From Hygrophila difformis (lineage: Eukaryota > Streptophyta > Magnoliopsida > Lamiales > Acanthaceae), in contig JAOANR010000006.1 in NCBI GenBank assembly GCA_030278955.1, positions 51,426,915-51,490,914 of the forward strand: DNA of 64,000 nucleotides, given 5' to 3'. Made by a program: the position numbers and the translations under genes. Below the pieces are notes generated by a model. The model saw only the letters and a program-made list of their open reading frames with translations. It was not told where the DNA came from and searched no databases. This document shows, in pieces, positions 38,041 to 64,000 of this stretch. Position 1 is the stretch's first letter. Each line of letters opens with the position of its first letter.

Positions 38041-39627
38041 ATCCTTCCCCCTTAGGATCATTCGTCCTCGAATGACACAAGGGTATGGACCAATATCTTT
38101 CTTTATGGAATTGAGATGAGCTCAAACTCTGAACACTTCTTACACGCTTCTTTCGATTACTTAGAAACTCTCATCTTGGGATAAACCTGCATCACAAACA
38201 GAACGAACAATCTCCAACATCAAGAAGGTGGTGAGATCGAATTACCAAGAATATGGTAAATTCTGAATTATGTCGGGAGTCAAAATCTTCCGATACAAGT
38301 GGAAAGTATGCAAACAACTAAAATCGTTGTTTGTGGAGATAAGAATACTGATATGGGAGTCATTGTATAATGGAGCAAATATAATTAAATAAGTGAACCA
38401 ATAATGAGATTACTCGGATTAGCAAAGAAATCATACTGACTGACGGAGACCTCGATTTATGAAAGGGATAAGAAATCAGTAGAAAATAGAAGGTACTAAC
38501 AAGAATGTCCGGTAAGAAACTACTCTACTTCGGGTAGAAATGAATAGTAGTATGAACCAAGAATGGCGAATGATAACGAGGAAGAAAGAGCGGACTCCAA
38601 AGGATATACAAGAAGTTCTAGAAGACGTAAGGAAGTCGATGGCAAAGTTATCATATAATTTTGGAGAACGATAGAGAAGTTTGAAGAATTTAGATAGATG
38701 CATTTACACATATCAGTGTAGCTGAAATGAAACTCGAACTATTTAAAATATTAAAACGGCGAAAAGAATATCAATGCTGACAGAGTATCAATGAGAACCA
38801 TTCAGATGGCCTCAAGAGTGATTTGGCAGTGCATGCCACAACCAAAAGAGTTTAACTCGGAGAGAAGAGCTGGTACTGAAACGTACACAGTAGGATTTTC
38901 AAAAGAAGCAACGAAAATAGTAGAGATATTCACTTTCTCATAATTAAGAAAATGAAATGAAAGGATTGAGAAATAAAGCATATCTAATAATTAAATATAT
39001 ATATATATCAGCATTACGAGCATTACACCTTCCGTTATTAACTCGCTTCAACGCCTCTAATTAATCTCTGCGGTATACTCAATTCGATGTCTCGAATTGA
39101 ATGTCATTGTAATCCGTCATTTACTACAACAGGATGAGTTACCAGCAGTACATCTTTAAGATTTAAAGATGTCTGAGATATTATTCTCCTGATGTTCTAA
39201 TCATCTGCCGACAATGGATCATCATCACATATCCGCATGGCATGGATGTGCGTGTCCCGTTGTTCAATACCTGTAATTACTTAAAGACATATCCCATACA
39301 TTATCACAATACAATAAGCTAAAAGAATTACCAAACAAGCAGTAGTAATAATAGAAATAATTACTCAGCAACTTCTAAACAAGTTGCTAACAGAATTTAA
39401 AGAATAGATCTCTTGGGATATCCTTGTTATTCGTCCATAGTTATCTCGCAAACCATGGCTCGAATCCACAAGGTGCGCAATATATAAACAGGGTACCACA
39501 GCATAAGAATAAATCTAACTAGCATATTACAATGCAAACCTATCCTATATGCAATCCCCGCACACCTCACCACATGTTTTTATCAAGTATTTAGCACATA
39601 ATAGAGCAAACCCGCTCTGATACCAAC
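38041..39627 (-). other. Internal region 1 of the array (primer site and purine tract, no ORF)
   Basis: 1587 bp between LTR1 and LTR2. Minus-strand primer-binding site TGGTATCAGAGC lies at its right end (about 39625-39614) and the purine tract CTAAGGGGGAAGGAT at its left end (38041-38055). The long frames on either strand resemble no retroviral domain. Confidence 0.88.
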
Positions 39628-42600
39628 TGTAACGCCCCGAAAATTTAAAGCCATTTTCGTGACGTCATCGCCGTATTAACTATTCTAAACTGTTGATCAC
39701 TCAGCTTAGATAGTCAATACGAAGCGAGGTATAAATACAAACCTGTATCACACTCAAATAAATGCCAACAAAGCAGTATATAACCCCAGGAACAATACAT
39801 GGCATATCCGGGCGACAAGCCCTGAAATGATATATTAACATGGTCGCACATCCAATACCAGGAATGACCAATAAGTAAATCATATGTGACAACTACTCAC
39901 ATTTAAGGAATAACATATATTTTCATCAAAGGTCAGGCAAGAGCATATAATATTTATTCTAAACAGTAAATATAATAGATGCAGCCTAGCTAGTTCGCTC
40001 AACCCGTACCCCAACATCGTGGTCTGCGCCATCCGTAGGAAGATCTATAAAACAAAAACAGATAACCGCAACAAGGTGTCAGTACATCGTACTGGCAAGG
40101 AATAGATATAGCTGGGGAAACGGGGCACACTAATGATAACCCTAGCCTATATAAATAATAATAACAATAATAATAACAATAATGATAACAATAATGATAA
40201 CAATAATTAAGGACATAAAATAAATACAGAAAGTAAACATCACACCGTCCCATACCGGTGCTTCAACCACTGCAGATAAAATGAATGATGGATGATGAGA
40301 TGAAATGTTATGACCTAAGATGTCTATCTACCCTAAATGCAACACATAAGCATGTCTAGCGCGCACCTAGGTACCATGGTCGGTATTCCCTCCCATATAA
40401 GGGTCCACTCCCCTTAATGGTCGAGAGACATACCCACAGTGCCCCCGCCGCGGACACTAACAGCTGAGATCGTGGCTTACGGCAAGCGTGTCAGGCTAAG
40501 GGTCATGAGCCCTTTCTAGCCAAATACAGACTAGGATATAAATCCTTTTCAGTCTCAATGCCCCGGGAAAGATACCACTATGCCCAATCGGATACCGACT
40601 CGTAAACATAGGGTATCCTACCCGCGTAGCATAATCCAATGCCCAGGGAAAGATACTACTATGCCCAATCGGATACCGACTCGTAAGCATAGCGTATCCT
40701 ACCCTAGTAGCATATCAACATATCATCACAGATATTCACATATCATCACAGATATTCACATATCATCACAGATATCCACATATCATCACAGACTAGGATA
40801 TAAATCCTTTTCAGTCTCAATGCCCCGGGAAAGATACCACTATGCCCAATCGGATACCGACTCGTAAGCATAGCGTATCCTACCCGCGTAGCATTATTTT
40901 TCAGTCTCAACATATCATCACAGATATTCACATATCATCACAGATATTCACATATCATCACAGATATTCAGATTCAATTCGATCACATGTCCATACGTAA
41001 ATCAACGCATCAGGACAAAATAAACAACTCATCTCGAGTTATGTATAATCAGGGGTGTGCCAAGTCCCACGTATCGGCATCAACAACTCATCGCGAGTTA
41101 AGTATCAAGGGTGTGCCAAGCCCCACATATCGGCACCAACACATATTCAGATTCAATTCCACACATGTCAATACGTAAATTACGCGTCATGACAAAATAA
41201 ACAACTCATCTCGAGTTAAGTGTAATCAGGGGTGTGCCAAGTCCCACATATCGGCACCAACTCATAACATCAAAATAGAAGCAACGCAAGATTCCATCCT
41301 AAACTAAGGCATGGTAGATCTTCTCTAATTGCAACTAAGTTCCAGGTTATGAGCATAATAATTAGTGAGATATTCGCAAGCAGTTCTAGCCTAATTCTAA
41401 GGCATCCTCATTATACGCAGGGAATCCGTACACACGAGAGTTCCCAATACTAAGGCAACATAGACTATACTAGTCTATTCCTAACCCCGATCTAATTTGC
41501 TATTCTAAACCTTGCCTTTATTATAAATCTTCAAGCTCCCTTTGTACAACTTCAACATTCACGTGGCTTCAATACAAGTCCACACTCATTCCCTGTACAA
41601 TAATATCATCATAAGAATTAAAATAATTTAACAATACCAATTTCATCATATCCTCTTATCTCAAACACCAACAACCACCTCCAATCCCCTTTTTATAATC
41701 CCTCCAAATCAACCACCCAACACTTCCAATTCTATGTTTATCAACATAGAATTAAGTAACTCCAAAATAATTCAACAAAGCCAAATAATAAAGACTAATC
41801 CAATACCCAACATAATATTCTAAAATTTAAGCATTCAAGTATTCCCACATTAAATACTAACCAACCAAGAATCTAATTAATCCACATAAGCATGTTGACA
41901 CATAATAAAATTCATATAGCAATACTCAAATTCTATACTAACAATAGAATCCAAGAGTTATAAGCTAGCATATTCAAGAATCCTTAATTAAATCTAATAG
42001 CTCAATATTGTACAGAGTTATCTCAAACTCCTTCATTCAAATTTATTTAACACTATATATATAAAAAGGTAAAAATATTAAATCCATGGAAAAGGTTAAC
42101 AAGATAAATAAATATAGGATTATGCCAATTGCTGTAGTGCTCACTAATCTAGTCATGAGTATATTTGCTTAAGACAAATTAAACATAGTCCCACGTCGTT
42201 GTCCAATATGCCAAACACCCTACATGTGACACAACACAGCTACCAAAATTAATCATTTAGCACTTAACAACAAACAACCAAATACATGAACAATTATCAC
42301 AATAGTTAACATATTAATAATTAACCTCTAGCCATAATTTCGAATCAATCATCGTAGTTAGAATCTTCAAATTATTCAACCAAAAGATTCATCAATTCAA
42401 ACACAGTCACTAATCTAACAAGATATATCCAAACACCCCATCAACATAAAAGAAGAAACATCTTCAACACATCCACCACCGCCACGGTGAAAACCACCAC
42501 TGTCCGACCACACCACCACCACCGGACATCACCATAGTCACAACCACCACCTCCCGACGCCACCAGACCACCACCAGCCACCGACGGCTGCCGCAACAGC

Positions 42601-43327
42601 AGCGGCAGCACCGCCGCTGCTCCGGCATCGCGCCACCATGCGACGCCGCCTCCACCACCCACGGTCACAGCACCACCAACATCACCCCTTCGCCGGCGAG
42701 TCTCCGGCGCGATCACAGCGGCGGCAGCAGGGCAGCCGCCGCCTGCCACCACCACTGCGCGCGCAGGCGCGCTGTGCGCCATCGCCGGCTGGAGGCGGCG
42801 CCTCCAGCCCCTCCGCCTGCCATTGCCATCTCCGGCACCTCCCCCTCTCCTCCGGTGAATAGCCGGCTCCTCCAAGAAATGGAGCCCGATGCTTCCACAA
42901 ATTCCCCAATTAGTGTGGAAAAGAAAAGAGAAAGAAGAGGAAGTCCATACCTTCACAAGAACATGGATTTGGAGCTCCGATTCTCATCTCAATCGCCCAA
43001 CTAGTTGCTCTCTTCTTCACCATCGAGATCCCCTTTTGAGTGCCCTAGCTTTTCTTCTCTTGAATGTTACGGGAATGAAGAATGGAAGAGTACCCCCAAT
43101 TTAAGTCAATGGACTCAATTGAAATACCCATATTCTCATTTTGGCCCCAACTCTTTTCACTACTTCTAAAAGCTCCCTTGCTCAATCCACTTTGGTGGGT
43201 CTCTCCTCAATTATTCTTTTGGTCATCCAATGATTTATCCCACTAATTTGATTCTCAAATCACCCATTTTATATAATTAATCAAAAATAAATAAATGAGT
43301 TATGGGATAATTAATCGGGATGTTACA
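39628..43327 (-). repeat. LTR2 of the array (middle)
   Basis: 3700 bp, shortest of the three. In the GC-rich zone (about 42585-42615) it lacks a block of roughly 60 bp that LTR1 and LTR3 share (GGCAGGCCGGCAGCCGTCAC onwards). It has three left-hand ATCACAGATATTC units like LTR3. Confidence 0.93.
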
Positions 43328-44918
43328 ATCCTTCCCCCTTAGGATCATTCGTCCTCGAATGACACAAGGGTATGGACCAATATCTTTCTTTATGGAATTG
43401 AGATGAGCTCAAACTCTGAACACTTCTTACACGCTTCTTTCGATTACTTAGAAACTCTCATCTTGGGATAAACCTGCATCACAAACAGAACGAACAATCT
43501 CCAACATCAAGAAGGTGGTGAGATCGAATTACCAAGAATATGGTAAATTCTGAATTATGTCGGGAGTCAAAATCTTCCGATACAAGTGGAAAGTATGCAA
43601 ACAACTAAAATCGTTGTTTGTGGAGATAAGAATACTGATATGGGAGTCATTGTATAATGGAGCAAATATAATTAAATAAGTGAACCAATAATGAGATTAC
43701 TCGGATTAGCAAAGAAATCATACTGACTGACGGAGACCTCGATTTATGAAAGGGATAAGAAATCAGTAGAAAATAGAAGGTACTAACAAGAATGTCCGGT
43801 AAGAAACTACTCTACTTCGGGTAGAAATGAATAGTAGTATGAACCAAGAATGGCGAATGATAACGAGGAAGAAAGAGCGGACTCCAAAGGATATACAAGA
43901 AGTTCTAGAAGACGTAAGGAAGTCGATGGCAAAGTTATCATATAATTTTGGAGAACGATAGAGAAGTTTGAAGAATTTAGATAGATGCATTTACACATAT
44001 CAGTGTAGCTGAAATGAAACTCGAACTATTTAAAATATTAAAACGGCGAAAAGAATATCAATGCTGACAGAGTATCAATGAGAACCATTCAGATGGCCTC
44101 AAGAGTGATTTGGCAGTGCATGCCACAACCAAAAGAGTTTAACTCGGAGAGAAGAGCTGGTACTGAAACGTACACGGTAGGATTTTCAAAAGAAGCAACG
44201 AAAATAGTAGAGATATTCACTTTCTCATAATTAAGAAAATGAAATGAAAGGATTGAGAAATAAAGCATATCTAATAATTAAATATATATATATATATATC
44301 AGCATTACGAGCATTACACCTTCCGTTATTAACTCGCTTCAACGCCTCTAATTAATCTCTGCGGTATACTCAATTCGATGTCTCGAATTGAATGTCATTG
44401 TAATCCGTCATTTACTACAACAGGATGAGTTACCAGCAGTACATCTTTAAGATTTAAAGATGTCTGAGATATTATTCTCCTGATGTTCTAATCATCTGCC
44501 GACAATGGATCATCATCACATATCCGCATGGCATGGATGTGCGTGTCCCGTTGTTCAATACCTGTAATTACTTAAAGACATATCCCATACATTATCACAA
44601 TACAATAAGCTAAAAGAATTACCAAACAAGCAGTAGTAATAATAGAAATAATTACTCAGCAACTTCTAAACAAGTTGCTAACAGAATTTAAAGAATAGAT
44701 CTCTTGGGATATCCTTGTTATTCGTCCATAGTTATCTCGCAAACCATGGCTCGAATCCACAAGGTGCGCAATATATAAACAGGGTACCACAGCATAAGAA
44801 TAAATCTAACTAGCATATGACAATGCAAACCTATCCTATATGCAATCCCCGCACACCTCACCACATGTTTTTATCAAGTATTTAGCACATAATAGAGCAA
44901 ACCCGCTCTGATACCAAC
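43328..44918 (-). other. Internal region 2 of the array
   Basis: 1591 bp, nearly identical to internal region 1. The visible length difference is in an AT dinucleotide run (longer here, about 44282-44299). Same primer site and purine tract. Confidence 0.9.
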
Positions 44919-47900
44919 TGTAACGCCCCGAAAATTTAAAGCCATTTTCGTGACGTCATCGCCGTATTAACTATTCTAAACTGTTGATCACTCAGCTTAG
45001 ATAGTCAATACGAAGCGAGGTATAAATACAAACCTGTATCACACTCAAATAAATGCCAACAAAGCAGTATATAACCCCAGGAACAATACATGGCATATCC
45101 GGGCGACAAGCCCTGAAATGATATATTAACATGGTCGCACATCCAATACCAGGAATGACCAATAAGTAAATCATATGTGACAACTACTCACATTTAAGGA
45201 ATAACATATATTTTCATCAAAGGTCAGGCAAGAGCATATAATATTTATTCTAAACAGTAAATATAATAGATGCAGCCTAGCTAGTTCGCTCAACCCGTAC
45301 CCCAACATCGTGGTCTGCGCCATCCGTAGGAAGATCTATAAAACAAAAACAGATAACCGCAACAAGGTGTCAGTACATCGTACTGGCAAGGAATAGATAT
45401 AGCTGGGGAAACGGGGCACACTAATGATAACCCTAGCCTATATAAATAATAATAACAATAATAATAACAATAATGATAACAATAATGATAACAATAATTA
45501 AGGACATAAAATAAATACAGAAAGTAAACATCACACCGTCCCATACCGGTGCTTCAACCACTGCAGATAAAATGAATGATGGATGATGAGATGAAATATT
45601 ATGACCTAAGTTGTCTATCTACCCTAAATGCAACACATAAGCATGTCTAGCGCGCACCTAGGTACCATGGTCGGTATTCCCTCCCATATAAGGGTCCACT
45701 CCCCTTAATGGTCGAGAGACATACCCACAGTGCCCCCGCCGCGGACACTAACAGCTGAGATCGTGGCTTACGGCAAGCGGGTCAGGCTAAGGGTCATGAG
45801 CCCTTTCTAGCCAAATACAGACTAGGATATAAATCCTTTTCAGTCTCAATGCCCCGGGAAAGATACCACTATGCCCAATCGGATACCGACTCGTAAACAT
45901 AGGGTATCCTACCCGCGTAGCATAATCCAATGCCCAGGGAAAGATACTACTATGCCCAATCGGATACCGACTCGTAAGCATAGCGTATCCTACCCTAGTA
46001 GCATATCAACATATCATCACAGATATTCACATATCATCACAGATATTCACATATCATCACAGATATCCACATATCATCACAGACTAGGATATAAATCCTT
46101 TTCAGTCTCAATGCCCCGGGAAAGATACCACTATGCCCAATCGGATACCGACTCGTAAGCATAGCGTATCCTACCCGCGTAGCATTATTTTTCAGTCTCA
46201 ACATATCATCACAGATATTCACATATCATCACAGATATTCACATATCATCACAGATATTCAGATTCAATTCGATCACATGTCCATACGTAAATCAACGCA
46301 TCAGGACAAAATAAACAACTCATCTCGAGTTATGTATAATCAGGGGTGTGCCAAGTCTCACGTATCGGCATCAACAACTCATCGCGAGTTAAGTATCAAG
46401 GGTGTGCCAAGCCCCACATATCGGCACCAACACATATTCAGATTCAATTCCACACATGTCAATACGTAAATTACGCGTCATGACAAAATAAACAACTCAT
46501 CTCGAGTTAAGTGTAATCAGGGGTGTGCCAAGTCCCACATATCGGCACCAACTCATAACATCAAAATAGAAGCAACGCAAGATTCCATCCTAAACTAAGG
46601 CATGGTAGATCTTCTCTAATTGCAACTAAGTTCCAGGTTATGAGCATAATAATTAGTGAGATATTCGCAAGCAGTTCTAGCCTAATTCTAAGGCATCCTC
46701 ATTATACGCAGGGAATCCGTACACACGAGAGTTCCCAATACTAAGGCAACATAGACTATACTAGTCTATTCCTAACCCCGATCTAATTTGCTATTCTAAA
46801 CCTTGCCTTTATTATAAATCTTCAAGCTCCTTTTGTACAACTTCAACTTTCACGTGGCTTCAATACAAGTCCACACTCATTCCCTGTACAATAATATCAT
46901 CATAAGAATTAAAATAATTTAACAATACCAATTTCATCATATCCTCTTATCTCAAACACCAACAACCACCTCCAATCCCCTTTTTATAATCCCTCCAAAT
47001 CAACCACCCAACACTTCCAATTCTATGTTTATCAACATAGAATTAAGTAACTCCAAAATAATTCAACAAAGCCAAATAATAAAGACTAATCCAATACCCA
47101 ACATAATATTCTAAAATTTAAGCATTCAAGTATTCCCACATTAAATACTAGCCAACCAAGAATCTAATTAATCCACATAAGCATGTTGACACATAATAAA
47201 ATTCATATAGCAATACTCAAATTCTATACTAACAATAGAATCCAAGAGTTATAAGCTAGCATATTCAAGAATCCTTAATTAAATCTAATAGCTCAATATT
47301 GTACAGAGTTATCTCAAACTCCTTCATTCAAATTTATTTAACACTATATATATAAAAAGGTAAAAATATTAAATCCATGGAAAAGGTTAACAAGATAAAT
47401 AAATATAGGATTATGCCAATTGCTGTAGTGCTCACTAATCTAGTCATGAGTATATTTGCTTAAGACAAATTAAACATAGTCCCACGTCGTTGTCCAATAT
47501 GCCAAACACCCTACATGTGACACAACACAGCTACCAAAATTAATCATTTAGCACTTAACAACAAACAACCAAATACATGAACAATTATCACAATAGTTAA
47601 CATATTAATAATTAACCTCTAGCCATAATTTCGAATCAATCATCGTAGTTAGAATCTTCAAATTATTCAACCAAAAGATTCATCAATTCAAACACACAGT
47701 CACTAATCTAACAAGATATATCCAAACACCCCATCAACATAAAAGAAGAAACATCTTCAACACATCCACCACCGCCACGGTGAAAACCACCACTGTCCGA
47801 CCACACCACCACCACCGGACATCACCACAGTCACAACCACCACCTCCCGACGCCACCAGACCACCACCAGCCACCGACGGCAGGCCGGCAGCCGTCACAG

Positions 47901-48666
47901 CGGCAGCGGCGAAACGCCGCTGCACAGCAGCGCAACAGCAGCGGCAGCACCGCCGCTGCTCCGGCATCGCGCCACCATGCGACGCCGCCTCCACCACCCA
48001 CGGTCACAGCACCACCAACATCACCCCTTCGCCGGCGAGTCTCCGGCGCGATCACAGCGGCGGCAGCAGGGCAGCCGCCGCCTGCCACCACCACAGCGCG
48101 CGCAGGCGCGCTGTGCGCCATCGCCGGCTGGAGGCGGCGCCTCCAGCCCCTCCGCCTGCCATTGCCATCTCCGGCACCTCCCCCTCTCCTCCGGTGAATA
48201 GCCGGCTCCTCCAAGAAATGGAGCCCGATGCTTCCACAAATTCCCCAATTAGTGTGGAAAAGAAAAGAGAAAGAAGAGGAAGTCCATACCTTCACAAGAA
48301 CATGGATTTGGAGCTCCGATTCTCATCTCAATCGCCCAACTAGTTGCTCTCTTCTTCACCATTGAGATCCCCTTTTGAGTGCCCTAGCTTTTCTTCTCTT
48401 GAATGTTACGGGAATGAAGAATGGAAGAGTACCCCCAATTTAAGTCATTGGACTCAATTGAAATACCCATATTCTCATTTTGGCCCCAACTCTTTTCACT
48501 ACTTCTAAAAGCTCCCTTGCTCAATCCACTTTGGTGGGTCTCTCCTCAATTATTCTTTTGGTCATCCAATGATTTATCCCACTAATTTGATTCTCAAATC
48601 ACCCATTTTATATAATTAATCAAAAATAAATAAATGAGTTAGGGGATAATTAATCGGGATGTTACA
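44919..48666 (-). repeat. LTR3 of the array
   Basis: 3748 bp. Its GC-rich zone (about 47878-47960) contains both segments that are separately missing from LTR1 and LTR2, so it looks closest to the ancestral LTR. It ends TCGGGATGTTACA before the ATATT duplication. Confidence 0.93.
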
Positions 48667-48933
48667 ATATTCTTAACAAATAGTTTATGAATTGAAATTA
48701 TAGTTAAAGAATATATGATAAAATATTTTAATAAATACTTTATAGATTGATATAAAATATAATAGAAATTAATTAAATTAGATGAATTGCAATACGATAA
48801 TAAGTTGCTATATGACCATACAACCCATAAAATTATATCATTATGAAATTGTGATGATAGTACATTCAATAATTATATGACCATACAACCCATAAAATTT
48901 GTATGAAATTTATTATATTCCCTTCATCTTTTA

Positions 48934-49020
48934 TTACTATTATTATTATTATTATTATTATCATTATTATTATGTCGTCTTCTTCTTCTTCTTCTTCTTC
49001 TTTTCTTTTTTTTTTTTTTT
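48934..49020. repeat. ATT, TTC and poly-T microsatellites
   Basis: An ATT trinucleotide run (about 48934-48973) is followed by a TTC run (about 48977-49000) and a poly-T run to 49020. The surrounding 48672-49180 is A/T-rich with no gene. Confidence 0.95.
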
Positions 49021-49179
49021 AAGTCGAAGCCAACTAATAAACAAGAAAAAAAAGGACAAACAAACGAAAAGAAAAAAAATGAGAGAAAATAGAATCCGGG
49101 GAACCATGCGCCGGAAACATTTGCCGACATTCTCCGCCAAATTTCCAAACACACAAAATCAGGAGGAAACGCTCAAGTG

Positions 49180-50460
49180 GTATAGAATTCCTTGATCGAT
49201 GCCCCATCATTCACCAAGCTATCTGCTACCTTATTCCATTCCCAAAAAACTTGGTGGATGCCACACTCCTCAAAGGCTTCCCGCAGCTCATCAATTCGCA
49301 ACAGAAGGGCAACAAAAGGGCTAAAACGATTATGAGATTTAAGTAATCCGATGGCAATAAGCGAGTCAGAGTAACAACAAAGACGCCAAACCCCATCCTT
49401 GCTACATAATCAAGTCGAGCTGCCAAAGCCCAATTTTGCAAAAGTGCTAGTATTATGGCCAAGAAAACCACAACCCCCATTGACCATCATCCTTATGAAC
49501 CACAAAACCAAAACCCCGCTCGTCTAAGATTACCGGCCAAGCTTCAATCAACATGCAAGAGAGTGTCACAATCTCTCCTAGTATTCCCATGCACCAAACG
49601 CGGAAAGCCAACAGAGACGCCCGCGTGTCTGAGCCCTCCCAGCCAAGGTTATCAAAATCTAGATCTTATGTAGGATCGTTTTTCCATTTGCAAGATCGGG
49701 ATCGTAGGATCGTATTCAGATCCTAAGATCCTACGAAATTAGGACAAAAAAATATTCATATTGTATATTAGCAAATTATAATAACCAATATCAATAAATA
49801 ATAATTTGTCTAGCAAAAAAGATAATAATTGAGCATTTAAGACATGATGCTTGAGCTAGGTTGGATTTGTCATTAGAATTTTCCCCATTTTCGTCACTCT
49901 CAACCACTGTCTCATTGGATTAATCATCATCCATCTGGGCTGGAGGTTTAGAACTAAAATCTCCATCAGTAAGGGGCGCTGGAAGGGGATGCTATGACAA
50001 GGGCGGTGGTAGAAAGAGGAAGGGGATGCGAGGACGACGATAGGAAGAGAAGGGGGATCGACGGTGACGTCAACAACAAGAAGATGAATTGTAAGAGGAA
50101 GATGAAGGGAATGCGAGTAAGATGGAGATGCAAACAAAAATTCCTAGATTTGGATTTTGGAAAACAATGGAGGACTGAAAAATGAAAAAATGAGATGAAA
50201 AATAAGAGGGAGTGGGATTGGATCGTTCAAAGATCTTAAGATCTTGTATAGATCCTATAGATCTTATCCAGATCCCACCCTAATTTAGATCCCATACAGA
50301 TCTTGATCGTTTTGGCTTTGTGGGATCGTAGGATAGTAAGATCCTAAGATTTAAATCTAGATCTTAATAACCTTGCTCCCAGCAAACCGAAGTATCTCCC
50401 TTTGGAGGAGCCACATGGATGGAGTGTCCCCGAAAGATTCTCGCTACCTTATTATGTCTT
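49180..50460 (-). pseudogene. LINE-type RNase H-like relic, split by a hAT-like element
   Basis: Minus-strand frames show AGFGFVVHKDDGQW, then after frame changes LIAIGLLKSHNRFSPFVALL, IDELREAFEECGIHQVFWEW and NKVADSLVNDG. This is the core and C-terminus of the RNase H domain common in plant LINEs and LINE-derived reverse-transcriptase relics. Several stops and shifts separate the pieces. Upstream on the same strand (50460-50377) the target of the hAT-like insertion seems part of the same relic. No reverse transcriptase motif remains in the window. Confidence 0.65.
49644..50376. mobile_element. hAT-like non-autonomous element
   Basis: 733 bp with imperfect terminal inverted repeats beginning CAAGGTTATCAAAATCTAG and, inverted, CAAGGTTATTAAGATCTAG. 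A perfect 8-bp duplication CTCCCAGC flanks it (49636-49643 and 50377-50384). Both subterminal zones are full of GATCCTAAGATC/GGATCGTAGGATCG palindromic units. No transposase frame. Confidence 0.88.
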
Positions 50461-50783
50461 ATTTGATTTTGACATATTATTTATTTTTAAATTTTAATTA
50501 TTTAATTATAAATGTATAATTAAAAATATAATATGTATATTTATATAATTTTAGAATATTTATATTTTCTATAATTTACAAATTACTCCTCTTATTTCTC
50601 TTTTTCAACAATTGACTCGAAGTGTTTAAACTTTAAATAACCCCACCAAGCCATTAGTTTGACTCCCGTTTTTAAACACCTTGTTATAGTTTTGTGAGCA
50701 ACAAAAGCATATACAATAAACCCCTCATCGGGGCTCAAAGTAAAGTAATCTGTGAATTAAGAGTAAGATCGGCAGCAAGAGCG
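50461..50783 (+). promoter_or_regulatory. NSF upstream region
   Basis: A/T-rich DNA upstream of the NSF start. It must include promoter and 5' leader, but no single convincing TATA box or motif can be fixed; TATATAATTT near 50533 is one weak candidate. Confidence 0.3.
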
Positions 50784-63977
<13,194 letters not shown>

Positions 63978-64000
63978 TGCAACATTGTTCTGCGTCGTCA

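Larger units (their letters stand above)
34284..48666 (-). mobile_element. Non-coding LTR-retrotransposon (LARD-like) in a tandem LTR-int-LTR-int-LTR array
   Basis: A 14.38-kb block: LTR1 34284-38040, internal 38041-39627, LTR2 39628-43327, internal 43328-44918, LTR3 44919-48666. Termini are TGTAACGCCCCGA and TCGGGATGTTACA (TG...CA). A 5-bp duplication ATATT lies at 34279-34283 and 48667-48671. The element reads on the minus strand. Next to the right-hand LTRs the internal region shows TGGTATCAGAGC (initiator-Met tRNA primer site), and next to the left-hand LTRs the purine tract AAGGGGGAAGGAT. The internals (about 1.59 kb) have no gag or pol, so mobilisation must have depended on another element. 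One pair of duplications around three LTRs points to one insertion followed by unequal recombination. Confidence 0.95.

Noticed and set aside
50694..50783. Upstream in-frame start giving NSF 30 extra residues
   Set aside because: The extension has no similarity to NSF; the Met at 50784 matches the family start (MARNSPTM...NTPGKDLAYTN).

Overview
This is a nuclear window from a flowering plant, most likely a eudicot; the order cannot be fixed from sequence alone. The evidence is spliced genes with GT-AG introns, plant-type cytosolic fructose-bisphosphate aldolase and NSF, and plant LTR-retrotransposons, hAT elements, Stowaway MITEs and SINEs. A run of exactly 500 N (10974-11473) marks an assembly gap.

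Layout. (1) 1-13251, minus strand: a graveyard of exon-sized pieces of unrelated genes, all in one orientation and several with introns kept: DXO1-like decapping nuclease (5' exons), mitochondrial EF-Tu, serine carboxypeptidase S28, DEAH-box helicase ESP3/PRP2-like, P4-ATPase, succinate dehydrogenase SDH1 and TITAN-like (3' exons). Most carry stops, frameshifts or lost splice sites. (2) 13.7-14.4 kb: two MITEs and a SINE-like repeat. (3) 14628-17703, plus strand: an intact cytosolic aldolase gene (3 exons, 358 aa) whose first intron holds a 1.38-kb hAT-type element. (4) 17970-33271: a 5'-truncated Ty1/copia retrotransposon carrying a hAT-type insertion and a 5'-truncated Ty3/gypsy chromovirus. 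(5) 34284-48666: LTR-internal-LTR-internal-LTR, a non-coding (LARD-like) LTR element in a tandem state, flanked by one ATATT target duplication. (6) 49.2-50.5 kb: a LINE-type RNase H relic split by a hAT-like element. (7) 50784-63977, plus strand: a complete 21-exon NSF gene (736 aa). Its first intron has the hallmarks of a U12-type AT-AC intron, and its 6-kb intron 12 holds about eight transposon insertions.

Only aldolase (cytosolic glycolysis/gluconeogenesis) and NSF (SNARE disassembly in vesicle traffic) look like functional host genes. They show no operon-like relation. Most of the rest is mobile DNA or decayed gene fragments. The most unusual structures are the same-strand multi-gene fragment array, the three-LTR array, and the AT-AC intron.
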